Shown one piece after another: positions 16,611 through 24,953 of a stretch of DNA of 64,000 nt. Origin of the DNA: PBB1 sp965229345. GTDB taxonomy: Bacteria > Pseudomonadota > Gammaproteobacteria > Burkholderiales > Burkholderiaceae_C. A program made the position numbers and the translations under genes. The stretch is from positions 1,488,001 to 1,552,000 of the forward strand of contig OZ245872.1 of assembly GCA_965229345.1 (NCBI GenBank), in the 5' to 3' direction. Under the pieces are notes generated by a model, which was given only the letters and a program-made list of their open reading frames with translations, searched no databases and had not been told where the DNA came from. Every line of letters begins with the position of its first letter. The first letter of the stretch is position 1.

Positions 16611-18185
16611 ATGAAATATCGCGACCTCCGGGAGTTTTGCGCTGGCCTGGAAGCGGCTGGCGAACTCCGACGCGTCGCTGAGCCCCTGTCGGCGCGGCTT
16701 GAGATGACAGCGCTCAGCGATCGGGTGCTGCGGGCCGGTGGCCCAGCGCTGTGGTTCGAGCGCCCCCTCGATTCGGGGGGGCGTTACAAAATTCCGGCCT
16801 TGACAAACCTGTTTGGAACGACAAAGCGGGTTGCGATGGGCATGGGCGCGGCCGATGTCGGCGAACTGCGTGACATTGGCCGTGTGCTGGCCAGCCTGAA
16901 GGAGCCCGAGCCGCCGAAGGGCCTGAAAGACACCGGCCGGCTGCTGCACCTGGTCAAGTCGCTGTGGGACATGAAGCCGGCTGTGGTGCGTCAGGCGGCC
17001 TGCCAACAGGTTGTCATCGACGCTGCAGACATCGATCTGCTCGGCCTGCTGCCGGTGCAGACCTGCTGGCCGGGCGATGTGGGGCCGCTGATCACCTGGG
17101 GGCTGGTCGTCACGCGCGGGCCGCAGGGCGGGCCGAATCCGCGTCGCCGGCAGAACCTGGGCATCTACCGCCAGCAGGTGATCGCGCGGCATCAGGTCAT
17201 CATGCGCTGGCTGGCGCATCGGGGCGGGGCGCTCGATTTCCGCGACTTCGCCCGTGCCAATCCCGGCCAGCCGTTTCCGATCGTCGTGGCCTTGGGCGCC
17301 GATCCGGCAACCATCCTGGGGGCCGTCACGCCGGTGCCCGACACCCTGGGCGAATACCAGTTCGCCGGCCTGCTGCGTGGCAGCCGCACCGAGGTGGTCG
17401 ATTCGGGCGTTGGCGATGCGGGCGTGATGCTGCAGGTGCCCGCCAGTGCCGAGATCGTGCTCGAAGGCCACATTCCGGTCGCTGCGCCTGGCTACACCGG
17501 GCACAGCGAACATGGCGTGCCCCTGAAGGAAGTCGGTGGCTACCTGTATGCGCTGGAAGGCCCGTTCGGCGACCACACCGGCTATTACAACGAGCAGGAC
17601 TGGTTCCCGGTGTTCGAGGTCAGCCGCCTGACGCATCGTCGCGATCCGGTCTACCACTCCACCTACACCGGCAAGCCGCCCGACGAGCCGGCTATCCTGG
17701 GCGTGGCGCTGAATGAGGTGTTCGTGCCGATCCTGCAAAAGCAGTTTCCGGAGATCACCGATTTCTACCTGCCACCCGAGGGCTGCAGCTACCGGATGGC
17801 GATCATCAGCATCAAGAAGTCCTACCCGGGCCACGCCAAGCGGCTGATGTTCGGCCTGTGGAGCTTCCTGCGGCAGTTCATGTACACCAAGTTCATCGTG
17901 GTGACCGACGACGACGTGGACATTCGAAATTGGCCCGACGTGATCTGGGCCATCACCACCCGCATGGACCCGGTGCGCGATGTCACGCTGGTCGAGAACA
18001 CGCCGATCGACTACCTCGACTTTGCCTCGCCGGTCAGTGGCCTGGGCGGCAAGATGGGGCTGGACGCCACGAACAAGTGGCCTGGCGAGACATCGCGCGA
18101 ATGGGGCCGCACGATCGCGATGGATGCCGCGGTGGAAGGCAAGGTGGCTGCAGTGTTCGAGCACATCATGCGGGCGCAACCCTGA
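16611..18185 (+). CDS. ubiD: UbiD, 4-hydroxy-3-polyprenylbenzoate decarboxylase
   Basis: A 524-residue prenylated-FMN-dependent decarboxylase of ubiquinone synthesis. It starts MKYRDLREFCAGLEAAGELRR, a classic UbiD opening. The RRQNLGIYRQQVI segment lies where UbiD enzymes bind the cofactor and metal; EGHIPVAAPGYTGHSEHGVPLKEVGGYLYALEG and the IISIKKSYPGHAKRLMFGLW block are also highly conserved. Length is normal for the family. It is a single gene with its own upstream region; about 160 bp downstream there is a strong terminator. The prenyltransferase UbiX that makes its cofactor is not in the window. Confidence 0.97.
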   Translation: MKYRDLREFCAGLEAAGELRRVAEPLSARLEMTALSDRVLRAGGPALWFERPLDSGGRYKIPALTNLFGTTKRVAMGMGAADVGELRDIGRVLASLKEPEPPKGLKDTGRLLHLVKSLWDMKPAVVRQAACQQVVIDAADIDLLGLLPVQTCWPGDVGPLITWGLVVTRGPQGGPNPRRRQNLGIYRQQVIARHQVIMRWLAHRGGALDFRDFARANPGQPFPIVVALGADPATILGAVTPVPDTLGEYQFAGLLRGSRTEVVDSGVGDAGVMLQVPASAEIVLEGHIPVAAPGYTGHSEHGVPLKEVGGYLYALEGPFGDHTGYYNEQDWFPVFEVSRLTHRRDPVYHSTYTGKPPDEPAILGVALNEVFVPILQKQFPEITDFYLPPEGCSYRMAIISIKKSYPGHAKRLMFGLWSFLRQFMYTKFIVVTDDDVDIRNWPDVIWAITTRMDPVRDVTLVENTPIDYLDFASPVSGLGGKMGLDATNKWPGETSREWGRTIAMDAAVEGKVAAVFEHIMRAQP

Positions 18186-18210
18186 CCCAGGTGGGAATCT
18201 GAAACAACGC

Positions 18211-18380
18211 TTGCACTTCACACGCAGCAGGCGTACTGTGATCATGCCTGCCAAGCAGGCCAACCCGTGGCGCAGTCACTGCGCCCAGGAGCAAAGGACT
18301 CTCACCCTCCGGCGCTCCGAATAGGTGGCGTCAGCCATCTGGCCCCTCCCACCGTCACGGTCGGGAGGGGTTCTTGTTTA
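18211..18380 (+). ncRNA. Candidate small RNA or structured 3' UTR after ubiD
   Basis: Between ubiD and imuA a 170-bp stretch holds a string of hairpins: GCCTGC/GCAGGC (18246-18260), GGCGCAG/CTGCGCC (18269-18285), a weaker GGTGGC/GCCATC (18324-18339) and the terminator at 18343-18380. A weak promoter match (TTGCAC, 17 bases, TACTGT) starts at 18211. No open reading frame is convincing. It may be an independent sRNA or the 3' UTR of ubiD. A short segment resembles part of a glycine riboswitch but lacks the pairing partner. Confidence 0.3.
18343..18380 (+). terminator. Strong Rho-independent terminator
   Basis: The stem CCCCTCCC-ACCG pairs with CGGT-C-GGGAGGGG across a TCA loop, with a single bulged C, followed by TTCTTGTTT. 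It ends transcription from ubiD or from the candidate small RNA and insulates the LexA-controlled imuAB genes. Confidence 0.85.
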
Positions 18381-18412
18381 TGGGGAAGGGGTTGAGCCTC
18401 ATGGTCCATATG

Positions 18413-18432
18413 TACTGTACAAATAAACAGTA
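18413..18432 (+). promoter_or_regulatory. LexA (SOS) box upstream of imuA
   Basis: A perfect CTGT-N8-ACAG core (18415-18430) with flanking TA on both sides lies 12 bases before the imuA ATG. This is the proteobacterial LexA operator and predicts damage-inducible expression of imuA and imuB. The spacer is AT-rich, as expected when the operator overlaps the promoter. Confidence 0.9.
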
Positions 18433-18444
18433 TATTGGGCTGCC

Positions 18445-19305
18445 ATGCCGTCCCCTTCTGTGCCACTTCCACCTGCCGCTGTCGGCAGATCTTCTGCATT
18501 CGACGCCCTCCCTGAGCGTCTGCGCCCGGTGCTGTGGCGTGGCGATCAGATGGAAAGCGCAGTCGACCGGGCCTGGCCCACGGGCTTTGGCGCACTCGAT
18601 GTGCAGTTGCCTGGCGGAGGCTGGCCGCACCGCGTACTGACCGAACTGCTGCTGCCGCACCCCGGGGTCGGCGAGATCCGCTTGCTCGGTCCTGGCCTGA
18701 CCGCCATGCAGCAGCAAGGTCGCCTGGTGATGCTGTTCGATCCACCGGCCAAGCTGTCCGCTCAGGCACTCGCGCACTTGGGTTTCGATGTAGGGCAATT
18801 GCTGGTCGTGCACACCCGCGCGCGGGTCATCCCCGGTTCCGACAGCCTGTGGGCTTTCGAGCAGGCCTTGAAGAGCGGTCACGTCGGTGCGGTGCTGGCC
18901 TGGCTGCCACCTCGCTTGCGTGCTGATCGGCTGCGCCGTCTGCAACTGGCGGCACAGGCGCACGACGGACCGGCTTTCGTGTTGCGGGAGTGGTCGGCCC
19001 AGCAGCGTCCCACCACCGCACCGCTGCGGCTGGCGCTGCGCGCAAGCGGCGCCGACCGGCTGGAGCTGAAGATACTGAAGCGACGCGGGCCACCGCTGGC
19101 ATCGCCGATCCTGCTGAACTTGCCGCCGGTGCTGTCAGCGGCCTTGCGCGAGCAGGCCTGGGGGCGTCAGCGCGACGCGGTGCAACCCGACCCAGGGTCC
19201 GTCGGGCCGCATGGCCGCGAATCTGGCGCCGTCGGCAGTCCGGCCCGATCGAGCCGTGTCGATGCGGTGCCGCTACCGGGCGCCACCTTCATCAGCCTGA
19301 TCTGA
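18445..19305 (+). CDS. imuA: ImuA, SOS mutagenesis RecA-like protein
   Basis: A 286-residue RecA/SulA-related protein of the imuA-imuB-dnaE2 mutasome. A typical opening region reads VLWRGDQM...FPTGFGALDVQLPGGGWP-like (here AWPTGFGALDVQLPGGGWPH), then LTELLLPHPGVGEIRLLGP. The ATPase core is less conserved than RecA, and no canonical Walker A is visible, which is normal for ImuA. A LexA box precedes it, and imuB follows after about 20 bp. Its role is to help recruit the error-prone polymerases during DNA-damage tolerance. Confidence 0.9.
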   Translation: MPSPSVPLPPAAVGRSSAFDALPERLRPVLWRGDQMESAVDRAWPTGFGALDVQLPGGGWPHRVLTELLLPHPGVGEIRLLGPGLTAMQQQGRLVMLFDPPAKLSAQALAHLGFDVGQLLVVHTRARVIPGSDSLWAFEQALKSGHVGAVLAWLPPRLRADRLRRLQLAAQAHDGPAFVLREWSAQQRPTTAPLRLALRASGADRLELKILKRRGPPLASPILLNLPPVLSAALREQAWGRQRDAVQPDPGSVGPHGRESGAVGSPARSSRVDAVPLPGATFISLI

Positions 19306-19326
19306 TCTTGTCGCGTGGGCTGGAGC

Positions 19327-20907
19327 ATGTTGTGGATCGCGCTGCACCTGCCGCGTCTGTCGTTCGAATCATGGCTGGCCGTGCTGCCCTCGGATCAACG
19401 CGCGCAGCCTGCGGCACTGATGGACTCTCGTGGGGTGCTGATGTGCAACCCTGCAGCACAGCGGCTGGGCGTGCGGCCAGGACAGCAGCGTGTCACTGCA
19501 CTGGCGCTGGTGCCGCAACTGCTGCTGGGGCGCATCGATGCGGCACGCGACTGGCAGATGATCACCCGCGCGGCACATGTGGCGCTGGCATTCACGCCTG
19601 CGGTCTGCTGGGCCGATCTCGCCAGGCCGGCCACGGTGCTGTTGCAGGTGCAGGCCAGCCTGCGCTACTTTGGCGGCCTGTCTGCGTTGCTGCAGCGTCT
19701 GCGCACAGCGCTGGAGCCGCTGAACTGCACGGTTCAATTCGCCAGTGCACCCACGGCCAAAGGCGCGGCCGTGCTGGCGCGTTGCACCGGCAACAGCAGC
19801 GACGAGTTGCATGCGGCCGATCGGGCGCAGCTCGAAGAGCTTCTGGTGGCCGCCCCGTTGTGGCTGATCGATGCGGGTCGCGCGCAGTGGGAGGCGCTCG
19901 ATCGCATGGGCCTGGGCACGTTCGGTGCCCTGTGCCGCCTGCCGCGCCCGGCTTTGCGGCGCCGTTTCGGACCCGCCTTGCTCGATGAGATCGACACGGT
20001 GCTGGGCGCCCGCTGCGAGCCCACGCCGGCCTGGATCACGTTGCCCGAGACCTTCGATGCCCGCCTCGAGTTGATGACCCGCGCGGACACCACCGCTTTG
20101 TTGTTGCCTGGTGCCCAGTGGCTGATCGAATCCTTGCTGGCCTGGGCGCGTGCACAGCAGGGACGTGTGCGGCGCTGCACGCTGTACATGCACCACGAGC
20201 GGTATCGCCGGCAGGAGGGCGACATACCGGTGGCCACCGAGCTGTCCCTTGCGTTGGCCGAAGCATCGTGCGATGCGGCCCATCTGTCGTTGCTGCTGCG
20301 CGAGCGGCTGGCGCATCTGTCATTGCCCGCCCCGACGCTTGAACTGCGCCTGCATTGCGCCGACGTGGTCCGGGGCTCGCCGTCCAGCGCAGAGCTGTTT
20401 GCCTCGGCGCGTGGCGAGCGTGAAGGATTGGTCCGGCTGATCGAGCGCCTGCAGGCTCGACTGGGAGAAGCTCAGGTGCAGCAATTGCGGCCGATGGCCG
20501 ATCACCGTCCCGAGCGCGATGCGGTGCTCCATGCGGTGTCGGTCGATGCCGTGGAGGCGAGCGCAGGTCACACCAGGCGGCGACCATCGCCTGCTCGGGC
20601 TGCGGCGCCGGAGCGCGAGTGCCGCGCGGTTCGGGCGGCCACCGTGCCACGCCCGATCTGGCTGCTCGATGAGCCATTGCGCCTGTCCGAACGACAATCA
20701 CGGCCTTGGCTCGACGGGCAGCCGCTGCAGCTGTTGCGCGGCCCGGAGCGCATCGAGGCGGGCTGGTGGGATGCGCCACTTGCCGGGCGCGATTACTTCA
20801 TCGCGCAGACGCCGGACGGTGCGCTCGTGTGGCTGTACCGGGCCCGTTTGCCGCTGTCGGTGGCCGAGGACGCGCAAGGCTGGTTTCTGCACGGCCGTTT
20901 CGGCTGA
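19327..20907 (+). CDS. imuB: ImuB, Y-family polymerase homologue lacking catalytic acids
   Basis: A 526-residue protein, using the ATG at 19327 that begins MLWIALHLPRL, the usual ImuB opening; a GTG 12 bases upstream is possible. In true Y-family polymerases the first motif is a DxDxFYAxVE-type acidic signature; here it is ALHLPRLSFESW, so the first metal-binding Asp is missing. Known ImuB is a non-catalytic scaffold that links the beta clamp with DnaE2. The palm and little-finger-like regions extend to about residue 400. dnaE2, its usual downstream partner, does not follow; greB does. Confidence 0.9.
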   Translation: MLWIALHLPRLSFESWLAVLPSDQRAQPAALMDSRGVLMCNPAAQRLGVRPGQQRVTALALVPQLLLGRIDAARDWQMITRAAHVALAFTPAVCWADLARPATVLLQVQASLRYFGGLSALLQRLRTALEPLNCTVQFASAPTAKGAAVLARCTGNSSDELHAADRAQLEELLVAAPLWLIDAGRAQWEALDRMGLGTFGALCRLPRPALRRRFGPALLDEIDTVLGARCEPTPAWITLPETFDARLELMTRADTTALLLPGAQWLIESLLAWARAQQGRVRRCTLYMHHERYRRQEGDIPVATELSLALAEASCDAAHLSLLLRERLAHLSLPAPTLELRLHCADVVRGSPSSAELFASARGEREGLVRLIERLQARLGEAQVQQLRPMADHRPERDAVLHAVSVDAVEASAGHTRRRPSPARAAAPERECRAVRAATVPRPIWLLDEPLRLSERQSRPWLDGQPLQLLRGPERIEAGWWDAPLAGRDYFIAQTPDGALVWLYRARLPLSVAEDAQGWFLHGRFG

Positions 20908-20945
20908 ACCGCATCACTGAACTTCACGCCTTGAGACCATCGCCC

Positions 20946-21512
20946 ATGAACAAAGCCTTCACCAAGGAATCCGACGACGCCGATGACGACGACACCGACT
21001 CGTCTGCGCCCGCCATGCCAGCGGGGGTCAAGAACTACATCACGCCAGCCGGCTACGCCCGGTTGCGTGCCGAGTTGCTGAGCCTGCTCGATGAGGAGCG
21101 CCCCAAGGTGGTCGAGATCGTGTCGTGGGCCGCGAAGAATGGCGACCGCTCCGAGAACGGCGACTATCTCTACGGCAAGAAGCGGCTGCGCGAAATCGAC
21201 CGCCGCATCCGCTTTCTGACCAAGCGGCTGGACATTGCCGAGGTGGTCGATCCGTCAGTGCACCATGGTGCCGATCAGGTGTTCTTCGGTGCCACGGTGC
21301 GCTACGGCTATGCCCACGACGAGGAGCGCACGATCACGATCAAGGGCGTCGACGAGTCCGACAGTGCAGCCGGTGAAATCAGCTGGATCGCGCCGATGGC
21401 GCGCGCGCTGCTTGGTGCCCGCGTCGGCGATGAAGTTCGTGTGCAGACGCCGGCCGGTGTGGATATGGTCGAGGTGCTGGCGGTGAGTTACCCGGGCCCT
21501 GGCATCACTTGA
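20946..21512 (+). CDS. greB: GreB, transcription elongation factor
   Basis: A 188-residue GreA/GreB family protein that stimulates transcript cleavage in backtracked RNA polymerase. The ATG at 20946 gives a short acidic extension (DDADDDDTD), then the coiled-coil domain NYITPAGYARLRAELLSLLDEERPKVVEIVSWAA, the GreB-type tip segment NGDRSENGDYLYGKKRLREIDRRIRFL, and the FKBP-like C-terminal domain. A reading from 20706 is the imuB shadow. It lies 38 bp after imuB and converges with spoT. The acidic N-terminal extension is unusual. Confidence 0.93.
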   Translation: MNKAFTKESDDADDDDTDSSAPAMPAGVKNYITPAGYARLRAELLSLLDEERPKVVEIVSWAAKNGDRSENGDYLYGKKRLREIDRRIRFLTKRLDIAEVVDPSVHHGADQVFFGATVRYGYAHDEERTITIKGVDESDSAAGEISWIAPMARALLGARVGDEVRVQTPAGVDMVEVLAVSYPGPGIT

Positions 21513-21531
21513 ATATCGAGCGCGCGCAGAC

Positions 21532-23808
21532 TCAGGGCTTGATGCGGCTGATGCGCAGCACCGCGGCCGATCGTTTCAGCGTGCGCATCACATCGGCCAG
21601 ATGCAGCCGATCGCGCACGGCCAGCAGCAGCTTCAGTTCGGCCGTCTCTGCGGCGGCCTGATCCCCCATGTCGATGTGGGTGATGTCGGCTTCAGCTGCT
21701 GCCACGGCAGTGGCCACTTCGGCCAGCACGCCCTTGCCGTTCTTCAGCAGCAGGGCGATGCCCGTTTCGAAGGCGCGCGTGGGTTGCTCGGCCCAATCCA
21801 CGTTCAGTCCGTCCTCGCTGTCGCGCCCCAGTAAACGCTTGCCGACGGCGCAGTCCGCGGTGTGGATCTGCAGTCCCTCGCCGCGGCCCAGGTAGCCCAG
21901 GATCGAATCGCCCGGAATCGGTCGACAGCAGGTGGCCAGCTGGATCGATGCACCTTCGCTGCCATCGATCAGCACCATGCCTTGCGATGGCGTGGCCTCG
22001 TCGGCGCTGTAGCGGCCCAGCGTCAACGTCACCGCATCGGGTCGCACCCCGTGCTCGGTCAGCAGGCGCGCCATGCGCTTGGCGACGATCGATGCGATCT
22101 TGCGGCCGACGCCGATGTCGGTCAGCAATTCTTCGCGGCTGCGGTTGCCGCTCCAGCGCAGCAGTGCAGCCCAGACGGACGGCAGCGCGCTGGGGCCATC
22201 GTCCTGCGGCATCGCCATGCCTTCGGCGCGCAGCGCCTGGGCCAGCATCTTTGCGCCGAGGTCCTGTGACTCCTCCTGCTCCATCGTCTTCAGGTGGTGC
22301 CGGATCTTCGAGCGGGCGCGGCCGGTGCGCACGAAGTTCAGCCAGCCCGGGTTCGGCCGTGCGCCGGGCGCGATGACGATGTCGACGACGTCGCCGCTGC
22401 GCAACTCGGTGCGCAGTGCCACCGGCTCGCCATTGACCTTGGCGGCCACGCAGTGGTCTCCGACATCGGAGTGGATCGCGTAGGCGAAATCGACCGGCGT
22501 GGCGCCGCGCGGCAAGGCCAGGATCTTCGACTTTGGCGTGAACACATACACCGCGTCGGGGAACAGATCGATCTTGATGTGTTCGAGGAACTCGCTCGCG
22601 TCGCGGGTTTCGTCCTGGATGTCGATGAGCGACTGCAGCCACATCGCGCCCAGGCGCTGCGCTTCCTGCGCGTGCTGCGGGCCGTTGCCCTTGGCCTTGT
22701 ACATCCAGTGCGCGGCGATGCCCTTTTCGGCCACGGCATGCATGGGTTCGGTGCGGATCTGGAACTCGACCGCGGTGCCCAGCGGGCTGACCAGGGTGGT
22801 GTGCAGCGACTGGTAGCCGTTGGCTTTCGGGATCGCGATGTAGTCCTTGAAGCGCCCCGGCAGCGGCTTGTACAGCTGGTGCAGCACACCGAGTGCGAGA
22901 TAGCACTCGGGCAGCGTGGCAACGACGATGCGGAAGCCGAAGATGTCGCTGACCTGGGCGAAGCTCAGGTGCTTGGAACGCATCTTTCCGTAGATCGAAA
23001 ACAGCGTCTTTTCTCGGCCGTAGACCTGCACTTTGAGTTTGGCCTGGGTGAACGACTTCTCGACATCACGCTGGATGCGCTCGACCAGGTCGCGCCGGTT
23101 GCCCCGCGCCTTGAACACCGCTTTCGACAAGGCGGTGTAGCGCCACGGCCGCAAGTATTGAAAGGAAAGCTCCTGCAGTTGGCGATAGGTCTGGTTCAAC
23201 CCCAGACGGTGCGCGATGGGCGCATAGATGTCCAGTGTTTCGCGGGCGATGCGTACGCGCTTGTCGGCGGCGACCGACTCCATCGTGCGCATGTTGTGCA
23301 GCCGGTCAGCGAGCTTGATCAGGATCACGCGCACATCGCGCGCCATCGCCAGCAGCATCTTGCGGAAAGACTCCGCCTGCGATTCCTCACGGGTCGAGAA
23401 CTGCAGCTTGTCGAGCTTGGTCAGCCCGTCGACGAGTTCGGCCGTCGGCGCACCGAAGCGCTCGATCAACTCGGCCTTGGTGATGCCGCAGTCCTCCATC
23501 GCGTCGTGCATCAACGCGGCCATGATGGCCTGGGCGTCGAGTTTCCATTCGGCACACAGGCCGGCGACCGCGATCGGGTGCGTGATGTAGGGCTCACCGC
23601 TCGCGCGGTACTGGCCCAGGTGCGCTTCGTCGGCGAAGCGGTAGGCGTCGCGGACCCGGCGGATGTCGGCCGGGTCCAGGTAGTCGAGTTTGCTGGTCAG
23701 CGCGTCGAACGACGCGGCAGCGGCATCGGTGGGCGCCGTTGCCGGGCTCGGGCGACGCCGTACAGCGTTGATCGCCTCCTTGACGGTGTCACCGATCAGA
23801 TTGCCCAT
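21532..23808 (-). CDS. spoT: SpoT/Rel, bifunctional (p)ppGpp synthetase/hydrolase
   Basis: A 758-residue RelA/SpoT homologue controlling the stringent response. The hydrolase domain retains the HD pair (His101-Asp102 in MHDAMEDCG) and RLHNMRTM, so it is likely active. The synthetase domain has FKARGNRRDLVERIQ, the DIFGFRIVV block and FKDYIAIPKANGYQSLHT. A TGS domain (DAVYVFTPKSKILALPRGATPVDFAYAIHSDVG) and a C-terminal ACT domain follow. It is the third gene of the gmk-rpoZ-spoT order, but a terminator lies between it and rpoZ, so a separate promoter or read-through is needed. Confidence 0.96.
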   Translation of the reverse strand: MGNLIGDTVKEAINAVRRRPSPATAPTDAAAASFDALTSKLDYLDPADIRRVRDAYRFADEAHLGQYRASGEPYITHPIAVAGLCAEWKLDAQAIMAALMHDAMEDCGITKAELIERFGAPTAELVDGLTKLDKLQFSTREESQAESFRKMLLAMARDVRVILIKLADRLHNMRTMESVAADKRVRIARETLDIYAPIAHRLGLNQTYRQLQELSFQYLRPWRYTALSKAVFKARGNRRDLVERIQRDVEKSFTQAKLKVQVYGREKTLFSIYGKMRSKHLSFAQVSDIFGFRIVVATLPECYLALGVLHQLYKPLPGRFKDYIAIPKANGYQSLHTTLVSPLGTAVEFQIRTEPMHAVAEKGIAAHWMYKAKGNGPQHAQEAQRLGAMWLQSLIDIQDETRDASEFLEHIKIDLFPDAVYVFTPKSKILALPRGATPVDFAYAIHSDVGDHCVAAKVNGEPVALRTELRSGDVVDIVIAPGARPNPGWLNFVRTGRARSKIRHHLKTMEQEESQDLGAKMLAQALRAEGMAMPQDDGPSALPSVWAALLRWSGNRSREELLTDIGVGRKIASIVAKRMARLLTEHGVRPDAVTLTLGRYSADEATPSQGMVLIDGSEGASIQLATCCRPIPGDSILGYLGRGEGLQIHTADCAVGKRLLGRDSEDGLNVDWAEQPTRAFETGIALLLKNGKGVLAEVATAVAAAEADITHIDMGDQAAAETAELKLLLAVRDRLHLADVMRTLKRSAAVLRISRIKP

Positions 23809-23873
23809 CCGCCTAATTTATCCCGTAATGAATGAGCGCGGCATCCGGCCGTCATCCAGGAAGGCTCCAGGCA

Positions 23874-23899
23874 ACAAAAAACGGCCCCACAGGGCCGTT
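23874..23899 (-). terminator. Rho-independent terminator after rpoZ
   Basis: On the minus strand the stem AACGGCCC/GGGCCGTT with a 4-base loop is followed by a run of five to six T. It lies 25 bp after the rpoZ stop and about 65 bp before spoT, so it probably ends most gmk-rpoZ transcripts. Confidence 0.85.
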
Positions 23900-23924
23900 C
23901 GACGTGGTGCGTGCCGGTTGCTGC

Positions 23925-24128
23925 TCAGACCGGCACCTTGCGCAGCATCTCGATGCCGATCTCACCGGCAGCGATCTCGCGCAATGCGGTCACACCGGGC
24001 TTGTTCTTGGTTTCGATCTTCGGGGCGTGGCCTTGGCTCAGCATGCGGGCGCGGTAGGTGGCCGCCAGCACCAGCTGGAATCGGTTGGGAATCTGAACGA
24101 GACAATCTTCCACAGTGATGCGGGCCAT
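23925..24128 (-). CDS. rpoZ: RNA polymerase omega subunit
   Basis: A 67-residue omega subunit beginning MARITVEDCLVQIPNRFQLVLAATYRARMLS, the standard opening, and containing NKPGVTALREIAAGEIG. Omega helps assemble beta-prime and carries part of a ppGpp-binding site on the polymerase, which fits its position beside spoT. It lies 43 bp after gmk and ends before a terminator. Confidence 0.97.
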   Translation of the reverse strand: MARITVEDCLVQIPNRFQLVLAATYRARMLSQGHAPKIETKNKPGVTALREIAAGEIGIEMLRKVPV

Positions 24129-24171
24129 GCGGTGCTCCAGAAATGTGACGGTGGCAACCTCGACCCAAGGG

Positions 24172-24792
24172 TCAATCGAGGTTCAGTGCCTGAAATACGG
24201 CGGGCTTGTTCTTGGACAACACCGCGTAACGCAGTCGTTGCGAATGAACGATGGTTTTCAGATCGAAAACCGCCGTTTCGAACAGGGAGTTGATGATAAC
24301 AAAGTCGAAATACCGGGCCTGGGCCACTTCATGTCGTGCGTTGATCAGGCGTTGCGCGATCACATCCGGATGATCTTCGCCGCGCCGATTCAAACGTTGC
24401 GCCAACTCCTCCCAGCTGGGTGGCAGGATGAACACCAGCACGGTGTCAGGGAACAACTGCTTGATCTGCAGCGCACCTTGCCAGTCGATCTCCAGCACCA
24501 CGTCGTGGCCTTGTGAAATCCGGCTGTCCACCGCAGCGTGAGAGGTGCCGTAGAGGTTGCCGTGCACTTCGGCCCATTCAATGAATTCCCCGGCAGCGAT
24601 CATCGTGCGGAACTCGGGCTCGCTGACGAAGTGATATTCGCGCCCTTCTTGTTCCTGTCCGCGAGGCGGTCGCGTGGTGTGCGACACCGAGACGCCGAGG
24701 CGGGAATCCATCTCCAGCAGCGCCTTGACGAGGCTGGATTTGCCCGCACCGCTGGGCGCTGCGACCACGAAAAGGCTGCCTGCTTGCTGCAT
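24172..24792 (-). CDS. gmk: Guanylate kinase
   Basis: A 206-residue guanylate kinase converting GMP to GDP. The ATG at 24792 begins MQQAGSLFVVAAPSGAGKSSL, with the P-loop at 10-18; longer readings upstream are shadows and run into the regulatory region of prsR. GMP-binding features include SHTTRPPRGQEQEGREYHFV and the EWAEVHGNLYGTS segment. The C-terminus ends in YAVLSKNKPAVFQALNLD. It is the first gene of the gmk-rpoZ-spoT set and is divergent from prsR. Confidence 0.95.
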   Translation of the reverse strand: MQQAGSLFVVAAPSGAGKSSLVKALLEMDSRLGVSVSHTTRPPRGQEQEGREYHFVSEPEFRTMIAAGEFIEWAEVHGNLYGTSHAAVDSRISQGHDVVLEIDWQGALQIKQLFPDTVLVFILPPSWEELAQRLNRRGEDHPDVIAQRLINARHEVAQARYFDFVIINSLFETAVFDLKTIVHSQRLRYAVLSKNKPAVFQALNLD

Positions 24793-24953
24793 GGGAGTCA
24801 CTCCAGAGGGCGCTTGCGCGCATCGGACGCGGGTGAGGGCCGCGACATTGGCGCGCATTGCCACATATTCATCAATAAAAGGCGTCGGTGTCAGCGAAGG
24901 TGAGTGTGAGAATTCAAGCGGAGGACACGGGGTTCTCGACGCTATATTTTCGG

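Noticed and set aside
18270..18312. Glycine riboswitch-like segment (GGAGCAAAGGACTCTCACC)
   Set aside because: The GGAGAG pairing partner and the second stem are missing, and no glycine-related gene follows.
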